Below are positions 1 to 5,760 of a stretch of DNA of 7,693 bases, piece after piece. The notes under the pieces are model-generated. The model was not told the DNA's origin. It worked only from the letters and a program-made list of their open reading frames with translations, and made no database searches. Positions within the stretch are counted from its first letter, which is position 1. Each line of letters opens with the position of its first letter. The stretch lies in assembly GCA_025996865.1 (NCBI GenBank), contig BNTV01000175.1, positions 1 to 7,693 of the forward strand, given 5' to 3'. This stretch comes from Bacteroidia bacterium (GTDB lineage Bacteria; Bacteroidota; Bacteroidia; Bacteroidales; Azobacteroidaceae). The position numbers and the translations under genes are program-made.

Positions 1-2
1 CG

Positions 3-236
3 ACCAACCGGGGGCGTATAGACGCGGTATTGCAGCAAGACGGAGTCGTAATCGTGGCAGAATTAAAATACCACGCCACCACGAAAACCGATACCTTGCT
101 CAACCAAGCCATTTCACAAATCCGTGAGAAACGCTATTATGAGCCGTTTCTTGACCGGAAAGTAATTCTGCTGGGGCTTGCATTTAGTGGAAAAGAGGTC
201 GCTTGCAGGATAGAACAATTGACCGTTGAAAATTAA
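3..236 (+). CDS. C-terminal end of a PD-(D/E)XK nuclease-domain protein (AAA-ATPase-like/DUF1703 type), 5' truncated by window
   Basis: The frame is open from the window edge, so the gene begins outside and only its last 77 codons are seen. The visible part reads TNRGRIDAVLQQDG, then VVIVAELKYH, and ends VACRIEQLTVEN. The arrangement GR-I-D followed about 14 residues later by a hydrophobic strand and E-L-K matches the catalytic D...(D/E)-x-K core of PD-(D/E)XK nucleases. The following LLNQAISQIREKRYYEPF and KVILLGLAFSGKE segments match the C-terminal domain of the large Bacteroidota family in which an AAA-ATPase-like N-terminal domain precedes this nuclease fold. That family is often multicopy; its biological role is not established. 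An internal TTG at 30 is not the real start, because family similarity runs through it to the window edge. The ATPase part cannot be checked here. Confidence 0.8.
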   Translation, partial: TNRGRIDAVLQQDGVVIVAELKYHATTKTDTLLNQAISQIREKRYYEPFLDRKVILLGLAFSGKEVACRIEQLTVEN

Positions 237-330
237 AAAAGTCACCTGATTATTAAAATATGCGTATATTTTGAATGTTTATTTATTTCAGTATTAATAA
301 CATAATAAATATATTCGGTAATTTTTATAC

Positions 331-360
331 CATCAGAATTATTATTCTGAATGTATTTTT
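331..360 (+). terminator. Putative intrinsic terminator after the PD-(D/E)XK gene
   Basis: TCAGAAT (333-339) and ATTCTGA (344-350) form a perfect 7-bp stem with a 4-nt loop. Two more pairs (CA/TG) form if the A at 351 is bulged. A run of five T at 356-360 follows almost at once. The position, 95 nt after the stop of the upstream gene and before the next promoter, suits a terminator. The stem is AT-rich, so it may be weak. Confidence 0.45.
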
Positions 361-393
361 GTAAATTTTGTAATTAAAATGTACTTACCTTTG
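358..393 (+). promoter_or_regulatory. Candidate Bacteroidota-type promoter for the three-gene operon
   Basis: TACCTTTG at 386-393 fits the Bacteroidota -7 consensus TAnnTTTG. The same eight bases serve as the -7 box of the gene starting at 5761. The upstream element is not well placed: TTTG at 358-361 lies 24 nt away and TTTG at 367-370 lies 15 nt away, against a usual 19-21 nt. Use of this promoter would give an untranslated leader of about 110 nt. That leader contains a small CAACC (407-411) / GGTTG (423-427) hairpin. No riboswitch was recognised in 394-508. Confidence 0.4.
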
Positions 394-468
394 CTGTTGA
401 CTTATGCAACCGATGATGCAGAGGTTGTGTCTGATAAATAGCAGTTAAAATATCCGGACAGTTTTTTT

Positions 469-506
469 AAAACTAAAAATAACTTAAATAATTAAAATAA
501 AAAATA
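469..506 (+). repeat. Left copy of A-rich direct repeat flanking the operon
   Basis: The 38 nt match 5512-5548. The first 23 bases are identical (they include AACTTAAATAA). TT in this copy replaces a single G in the other, and then 13 bases are identical again (AAAATAAAAAATA). This copy ends 2 nt before the ATG of the first operon gene, so it also serves as that gene's A-rich translation-initiation leader. Low complexity makes chance similarity more likely than usual, but the non-poly-A core is shared exactly. Confidence 0.6.
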
Positions 507-508
507 GC

Positions 509-2044
509 ATGAAGAATTTTTTTGTAACAGGCAGTTGCTTTTTAGCAATGCTTGCCCTTGTCAGTTGCGGCAATCCTTCACAGACCGCTCGCGAAGCGAA
601 AATCAGCAAAGAAAAATTGTTGGACAAAATCAAAGGCGGATGGGCAGGGCAAACCATCGGATGTACCTACGGAGGTCCCACCGAATTCAGATGGTGCGGT
701 ACCATGATACAGGACTATACCCCCATCGACTGGCCTGACGGCCGGATCAAATGGTATTATGAACATGAACCGGGCTTGTATGATGACATCTATATGGATC
801 TGACTTTTGTAGATGTTTTCGACAGGTTGGGATTGGATGCGCCTGTCGATTCGTTTGCCATGGCTTTTGCTACAGCCGGATACTTTTTATGGCATGCCAA
901 TCAGGCTGCACGGTACAACATCCTGCATGGGATTATGCCCCCCGCATCGGGACACTGGATGAACAATCCCCATGCCGATGATATTGACTATCAGATAGAA
1001 GCCGACTTTGCGGGATTAATGTCGCCGGGGATGCCCAACGCAGCCTCTGCCATATCGGACAGGATTGGGCACATCATGAATTACGGAGACGGATGGTATG
1101 GCGGGGTATATGTCGGCGCCATGTATTCGCTGGCTTTCATATCCGATAATGTGGAATTTGTCGTTACGGAAGCGTTGAAGACCATACCGGAAAAAAGCAG
1201 GTTTTATCAGTGCATGCAGAGCGTAATCAGCGTTTATAAAAAACATCCTGACGACTGGAAACAGGCATGGTTTGAAGTTGAGAAAAATTGGAGTTCGGAC
1301 ATTGGCTGCCCGGATGGGGTATTTGTTCCGTTCAACATAGATGCCGTGGTCAACAGCGCTTATATTATCATCGGATTGTTGTATGGAGAGGGTGATTTTT
1401 CAAAAACCATCGACATTGCGACCCGTTGCGGACAGGATTCGGATTGCAATCCGGCGTCGGCAGGGGGGATTCTGGGAACCATACTGGGTTACGGAAAAAT
1501 TCCCGAATACTGGATGAAAAACCTGAAAGAGGTCGAAGACATGGATTTTGCCTATACCAACATCTCGCTGAATAAAACCTATCAAATGGGATTCAAGCAG
1601 GCATTGCAGATGATTGAACGCAACGGCGGCAAAATCGATGGAGACGAAATAACGATTGCATGTCAAGTACCCGTCCCTGTGCGGTATGAACAGGGATTTG
1701 AAGGCTTGTACCCAAAGAAACAGGCCATCAACCGGAATTTGTCCGAAAGCTATGATCTGACTTTCGAGGGAACAGGCATCGTTGTCAAGGGAGCTGTACA
1801 ATGTGGTGATAAAGCGTATTCTGCGCAGGTCGAAGCCTGTATAGATGATAAATTGGTGGAGACCATTGATTTGCCTGCCGACTTTATCAAACGGCGTCAT
1901 GAATTGTTTTGGAAGTACCAACTGCCCGCAGGACAGCACAAAGTCAGTTTCAAATGGTTGAATCCCCGTGAGGATGCAAGAGTGAGGATGAACGAAGCGA
2001 TTATATATTCGGAAAATAAAAATAAAAATTATGAAGGAAATTAG
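509..2044 (+). CDS. ADP-ribosylglycohydrolase-family lipoprotein with C-terminal beta-rich domain
   Basis: This 511-aa protein begins with a lipoprotein signal (LALVSC, lipidated Cys20). GN follows the cysteine with no acidic residues, so the Bacteroidota surface-export signal is not evident and a periplasm-facing anchor is more likely. Residues about 33-375 match the ADP-ribosylglycohydrolase (DraG/ARH) fold: KIKGGWAGQTIGCTYGGPTEF at 41-60 is the N-terminal glycine-rich motif, YDD at 91-93 the first metal-ligand pair, and CGQDSDCNPASAGGILG at 307-323 the second (Asp310, Asp312). The family cleaves ADP-ribose or related N- and O-glycosidic bonds using two divalent metals. The usual DDT triplet is DDI here, so the substrate may not be ADP-ribose. 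Residues about 380-505 form a beta-rich, carbohydrate-binding-like C-terminal domain. It is the first gene of the operon and overlaps the next by 14 nt. The start is fixed by the signal peptide. The family call is strong; substrate unknown. Confidence 0.85.
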   Translation: MKNFFVTGSCFLAMLALVSCGNPSQTAREAKISKEKLLDKIKGGWAGQTIGCTYGGPTEFRWCGTMIQDYTPIDWPDGRIKWYYEHEPGLYDDIYMDLTFVDVFDRLGLDAPVDSFAMAFATAGYFLWHANQAARYNILHGIMPPASGHWMNNPHADDIDYQIEADFAGLMSPGMPNAASAISDRIGHIMNYGDGWYGGVYVGAMYSLAFISDNVEFVVTEALKTIPEKSRFYQCMQSVISVYKKHPDDWKQAWFEVEKNWSSDIGCPDGVFVPFNIDAVVNSAYIIIGLLYGEGDFSKTIDIATRCGQDSDCNPASAGGILGTILGYGKIPEYWMKNLKEVEDMDFAYTNISLNKTYQMGFKQALQMIERNGGKIDGDEITIACQVPVPVRYEQGFEGLYPKKQAINRNLSESYDLTFEGTGIVVKGAVQCGDKAYSAQVEACIDDKLVETIDLPADFIKRRHELFWKYQLPAGQHKVSFKWLNPREDARVRMNEAIIYSENKNKNYEGN

Positions 2045-4496
2045 ATTGATTTTAATGTGTACGGTTGTCTTGATGACCGTTTATGCGTATGGACAAGGTG
2101 GAAAACAGGGTAAAACTCCCGTTTCAATCATTTTCGATTCGGATTTAGGTCCGGATTATGATGATGTGGGCGCCTTGACCCTTCTTCATGCCCTTGCCGA
2201 CAGCGGTGAGGCGAAGATTGTAGCTACTATGTCCAGCAATAAACACTCTTTAGTCGCTCCTTGTATTGAAGTCATTAATACGTATTATGGGCGTGCCAAC
2301 CTGCCTGTTGGTGCACCACTCGTTGGCGCCAATGAGGCTGACGGGCATAAAGGTGAAAAATGGACGGAATCGCTGGTTGCCAAATATCCTCATAAAATTC
2401 AGGATACGAAGGATGTCGAAGATGCCGTGAAAGTCTATCGTCGGCTTTTGGCTGCCGCTCCCGACACCTCAATAGTGATAGTTACGGTCGGCTTTTTAAC
2501 AAATGTCAGTGACTTGTTGAAATCGGTCGCTGACGAGTATAGTCCATTAGACGGCAAGCAGTTAGTTGCTAAAAAAGTACATCATTTAGTTTCTATGGCA
2601 GGTAGTTTTCCGAAAGGGAAAGAATATAATTTGCTAATTGATGCCAAAGCCTCTGATTTTATTGCTAAAGAGTGGCCTACCCGAATCCTCTTTTTGGGTG
2701 GGGAAATAGGATGTAAGATCCTTACCGGCAAAAGACTCATAGCTTCCGACATTATCCATACACCTGCTAAAGAAGTGTTTACAATCTGCCTGGCACAAGA
2801 TAATCCGGCAGGACGCTGTAGTTGGGATCAAGCCAGCACATTGATTGCTGTGCGTGGTGCGGATAGATATTTCAATACCGTGAAGGGGCATATCGTCGTG
2901 AATGAAGATGGCAGCAATACATGGATTGAAGACCCGAACGGCACACAGGAATATGTGACCGAAAAAATGCCTTGGCCGGAATTGACTAAGGTGATCGAAG
3001 ATTTGATGATGCATGAACCGGTTAAAAAAACTAAAAAAGGTCAACCGCTTGCTTCATTGATTCCTTACAGGCCTTCCAATGCGCCCGACTATTTTTGTAC
3101 GTGGAATGTTCAGGCGCATTTGTGCAGCCTTTTGAGCAATGAAGAGCAGCGGGAAGCCATCAACGAGCGGAATATCTTTGAAAAAGGGGAATTTCGGAAT
3201 TGGGCGGATCTTTATCCCGCCATCCGTAGCGACCTCTATTTTGTGATGGATGATTCGTGGGATATTCCACTGGATAAAAATATTACAAACCATAATGAAT
3301 ATTTGGGTACAACGATATTGGACAGCACCCGTTTCCCGTCTTATAAAGGCTCTCCGGAAGCACGTTTAAAAAAGTTGGTTGCCGATATAAAATCACGCGG
3401 ATGGAAAGGGGCAGGAGGCTGGATTTGTGCACAGGAAGCAACTCAATATGGCAAGGTTGATATGGTTGCATACTGGACGGAACGTCTTAAAGCGGCTCAT
3501 GTTGCCGGATTTTCCTATTGGAAAGTAGATTGGGGAAAAAATGATCAGAATGCTGCATGGCGAAAGAGGCTGACAGACATCGGAAAACAAGAGGCTCCAA
3601 ATTTATGGATTGAACATGCCATGCGGAACGAATACATTGAATTTAGCGATGTTTTCAGAACTTATGATGTGGAATTTGTCCTCGCACAAACGGAAACGGT
3701 GAATCGTATAGCGAAACTGTTGCCATATCAGGCTCGTGATAAGGCAAAGGGAATCATTAATTGCGAGGACGAGCCTTATATTGCCGCCGGATTGGGTTGC
3801 GCCATCGGCGTGATGCGCCCTCCATTTGTTGGGAATTTTCCGGATGGACAACAGGATTGTGTTTACCCTCCCGTAGGACGCGACATGAAAAGTCGTTTGG
3901 ATGAAGTGGTACGCGGTGTGCGCTGGCACCGGATTGCCGAACCTTTCGGAGTGGGCGGCGCATACCAAATAGATACCACAGAATTGGCTGATTATTGGGA
4001 ATTTAAGGAAAGAGAATCATGGGTTAATGATAGGGCCGGTAAGACTCTCAGGTCTGCTACGCCTGCGCGGGTGAGTCGCGGACTGCCTCTTCCGGAACTA
4101 AGCCGACCCGATGCTCCCGACCGCCCTATTGTATTGGCCTCTTTGTATCCAAACGGCGCTGTGGCTGTCGCTACCACCGGACGAAGTCTGGGGCGGGAAT
4201 ACATTACCCGGCGTGAGACAATAACCGTGCAAGTACCTGATATAACAGCGATTGTTGGTATTTTTGGCGACTATGAAAAGTTGATTCTGGTTTATCCGCA
4301 AAAAATCAAGAAAAGCGGACTGAAAATTTTGGGTCAGGATTTGGCAGGAAAAATGCCTGTCGATATTACACGCGAAATAAAGATAGACGGCAACCGCTTG
4401 ATTATTTCCGGAGAACTTATTCGTAAAGTTGGGCTGATGGCAGCAACCAAAGGCGATAAATCCGATCCGGGAATGGTATTGAAAATAACTAATTAA
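2031..4496 (+). CDS. Secreted nucleoside-hydrolase-like / TIM-barrel glycoside-hydrolase-like fusion
   Basis: This 821-aa protein has three parts. Residues 1-22 are a signal peptide ending VYAYGQ, with probable signal peptidase I cleavage after VYA and no lipobox Cys. Residues about 28-335 are a nucleoside-hydrolase-like module: FDSDLGPDYDDVGAL at 35-49 carries the calcium-binding Asp cluster (Asp36, 38, 42, 44, 45), GKEYN with Asp204 matches the ribose-binding E-[FY]-N...D motif, and SWDQAS at 264-269 supplies the late metal-ligand Asp (Asp266). Residues about 345-700 look like a (beta/alpha)8 glycosidase barrel, with FVMDDSW at 404-410, GWKGAGGW at 457-464 and YWKVDWG at 496-502 (Asp500 a candidate nucleophile, as in KxD motifs of alpha-galactosidase-like barrels). 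Residues about 698-821 are beta-rich, as is usual after such barrels. The first module is a tandem paralogue of the next gene. The nucleoside-hydrolase-like call is firm; the barrel's glycosidase family and the substrate are inference. Confidence 0.75.
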   Translation: MKEIRLILMCTVVLMTVYAYGQGGKQGKTPVSIIFDSDLGPDYDDVGALTLLHALADSGEAKIVATMSSNKHSLVAPCIEVINTYYGRANLPVGAPLVGANEADGHKGEKWTESLVAKYPHKIQDTKDVEDAVKVYRRLLAAAPDTSIVIVTVGFLTNVSDLLKSVADEYSPLDGKQLVAKKVHHLVSMAGSFPKGKEYNLLIDAKASDFIAKEWPTRILFLGGEIGCKILTGKRLIASDIIHTPAKEVFTICLAQDNPAGRCSWDQASTLIAVRGADRYFNTVKGHIVVNEDGSNTWIEDPNGTQEYVTEKMPWPELTKVIEDLMMHEPVKKTKKGQPLASLIPYRPSNAPDYFCTWNVQAHLCSLLSNEEQREAINERNIFEKGEFRNWADLYPAIRSDLYFVMDDSWDIPLDKNITNHNEYLGTTILDSTRFPSYKGSPEARLKKLVADIKSRGWKGAGGWICAQEATQYGKVDMVAYWTERLKAAHVAGFSYWKVDWGKNDQNAAWRKRLTDIGKQEAPNLWIEHAMRNEYIEFSDVFRTYDVEFVLAQTETVNRIAKLLPYQARDKAKGIINCEDEPYIAAGLGCAIGVMRPPFVGNFPDGQQDCVYPPVGRDMKSRLDEVVRGVRWHRIAEPFGVGGAYQIDTTELADYWEFKERESWVNDRAGKTLRSATPARVSRGLPLPELSRPDAPDRPIVLASLYPNGAVAVATTGRSLGREYITRRETITVQVPDITAIVGIFGDYEKLILVYPQKIKKSGLKILGQDLAGKMPVDITREIKIDGNRLIISGELIRKVGLMAATKGDKSDPGMVLKITN

Positions 4497-4517
4497 GTAT
4501 TATATAACAAATAAATA

Positions 4518-5519
4518 ATGAAAAAAATTTGGACAATATTAATGTGGACGGTTGTCATGATAACCGTTTATTCGTGCGGACAGAGTAAAAATACTCCTGT
4601 TTCGGTTATCTTCGATACGGACATGGGTTCGGATTACGATGATGTGGGCGCGTTGACTATGCTTCATGCGCTTGCCGACAGCGGCGAGGTAAGGATATTG
4701 GCCACCGTGTCGAGCAACAGCTACGAATTGACCGCTCCCTGTATTGATGTAATCAATCGCTATTACGGACGTCCCGACCTGCCGATTGGCGCGCTGCTCC
4801 CGGGAAAGAACATGTCATGGGACGGGCGTGCCGAAAGATGGTGGGATGCATTAGTCGCCAAATACCCTCACCAACTCAAATCCACCGCCGACGCTGAGGA
4901 CGCGGTGAAAGTATATCGCCGCATCCTTGCAGGCGAACCGGATACTTCCGTCGTGGTGGTCACGGTAGGCTTTTTTACCAATCTCAGCGCTTTGCTGCAA
5001 TCACCTCCCGACCAGTACAGCCCTTTAGACGGCAAGCAACTGGTTGAAAAGAAAGTGAAACATTTGGTTTCGATGGCAGGATGGTTTCCGGAAGGGAAGG
5101 AGTATAATGTTGATGTGGATGCGCCTGCTTCGGCGGTCGTGTCCGAACAATGGCCTACCCGCATCATTTTCAGCGGATTTGAAATCGGTGAAAAAATCTT
5201 TACCGGTAAACGACTGATCGCTTCCGGCATCAGCAATACGCCTGCCAAAGAAACTTATACAGTTTGTTTGCGACAAGGCGATCCGAAAGGGCGCCAAAGT
5301 TGGGACCAGACAGCCGTACTTGTTGCCGCACGCGGCGCTGACAGGTATTTCAACACCGTGAAAGGAAAGATTCGGATAGAAAACAGTGGCGTCAATTCAT
5401 GGCAGGACGACCCCAACGGGAAACATGAATACCTGACGTGGAAAACATCCCCTGAAGAACTGACAACAGTGATAGAAGACTTGATGATGCACGAACCGGT
5501 GAAAAAAACTAAAAACTAA
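4518..5519 (+). CDS. Nucleoside-hydrolase-like lipoprotein
   Basis: This 333-aa protein, of usual length for a single-domain nucleoside hydrolase (310-340 aa), has a lipoprotein signal with lipobox VYSC (Cys20). Residues 27-330 carry the family motifs: FDTDMGSDYDDVGAL at 32-46 (Asp33, 35, 39, 41, 42) for calcium and ribose binding; GKEYNVDVD at 193-201 (Glu195, Asn197, Asp201) matching the substrate-binding EFN...D segment; and SWDQTA at 261-266 giving the late metal ligand Asp263. The residue before that Asp is Trp rather than the His of classical inosine-uridine enzymes, as in the purine-specific IAG type, which uses aromatic stacking. The family hydrolyses N-ribosidic bonds, but exported Bacteroidota members occur in saccharide-degrading settings, so the true substrate is open. 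It starts 21 nt after the fusion gene and is the third operon gene. It matches the fusion's first module over its whole length (roughly 60% identity by eye). Confidence 0.85.
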   Translation: MKKIWTILMWTVVMITVYSCGQSKNTPVSVIFDTDMGSDYDDVGALTMLHALADSGEVRILATVSSNSYELTAPCIDVINRYYGRPDLPIGALLPGKNMSWDGRAERWWDALVAKYPHQLKSTADAEDAVKVYRRILAGEPDTSVVVVTVGFFTNLSALLQSPPDQYSPLDGKQLVEKKVKHLVSMAGWFPEGKEYNVDVDAPASAVVSEQWPTRIIFSGFEIGEKIFTGKRLIASGISNTPAKETYTVCLRQGDPKGRQSWDQTAVLVAARGADRYFNTVKGKIRIENSGVNSWQDDPNGKHEYLTWKTSPEELTTVIEDLMMHEPVKKTKN

Positions 5520-5548
5520 AAATAACTTAAATAAGAAAATAAAAAATA
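5512..5548 (+). repeat. Right copy of A-rich direct repeat flanking the operon
   Basis: This copy spans the last codons and TAA stop (5517-5519) of the nucleoside-hydrolase-like lipoprotein gene and the bases just after it. It matches 469-506 with 23 identical bases, one two-for-one difference, then 13 identical bases. In the left copy the sequence leads into a start codon; here it leads into ATTGACC, with no start codon or open frame following. Confidence 0.6.
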
Positions 5549-5631
5549 ATTGACCATTTGTCTTGCAGATGTCTTTCGTTCACTGCTTAACTGAAAAAAC
5601 GACAATTTGAAATGCGCCTTTTCAAAGTCAA

Positions 5632-5671
5632 TGCATCCCCAGGGCAAACTTAAGGTTTGCCCCTGAATGCA
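5632..5671. repeat. Strong intergenic palindrome (hairpin)
   Basis: GGGCAAAC (5642-5649) and GTTTGCCC (5655-5662) form a perfect 8-bp GC-containing stem around the loop TTAAG. An outer stem of TGCAT (5632-5636) and ATGCA (5667-5671) adds 5 bp, with short unpaired stretches between. It is the only strong dyad in the 241-nt gap between the operon and the GHL10 gene. It could end the operon transcript, act as an operator for the next promoter 36 nt downstream, or be a dispersed palindromic repeat. The nearest T-run (5681-5686) starts 9 nt after the outer stem, too far for a textbook terminator. Confidence 0.6.
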
Positions 5672-5683
5672 CCCCACCCCTTT

Positions 5684-5714
5684 TTTGTGAATATAAAAAA
5701 TAGTATTACCTTTG
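5684..5714 (+). promoter_or_regulatory. Bacteroidota-type promoter of the GHL10 gene
   Basis: TTTG (5684-5687) is separated by exactly 19 nt from TACCTTTG (5707-5714), matching the Bacteroidota primary sigma consensus of TTTG, 19-21 nt, TAnnTTTG. Transcription would begin near 5720, giving a leader of about 40 nt to the ATG at 5761. The promoter makes this gene a separate transcription unit from the operon before it. Confidence 0.7.
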
Positions 5715-5760
5715 CTTTGTGAAATAAATGCCGAACTTTGATTCATGTAATTTTTTCCCA

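Noticed and set aside
30..236. Independent 68-aa gene starting at TTG 30.
   Set aside because: The catalytic GRID segment lies upstream of the TTG in the same frame, so this is the tail of a longer protein cut by the window.
394..508. Riboswitch or structured leader before the operon.
   Set aside because: Only one 5-bp hairpin (CAACC/GGTTG) is visible and no known aptamer core was recognised; the rest is A-rich leader.
1400..1939. A 179-codon open frame on the minus strand.
   Set aside because: It lies wholly inside the ARH-like gene on the opposite strand, has no recognisable motif, and is an expected by-product of that gene's codon use.
5728..5760. Earlier in-frame ATG for the GHL10 protein.
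   Set aside because: It would put MPNFDSCNFFP ahead of a clean signal peptide and lies only about 8 nt from the expected transcription start; ATG 5761 fits both signal peptide and leader.
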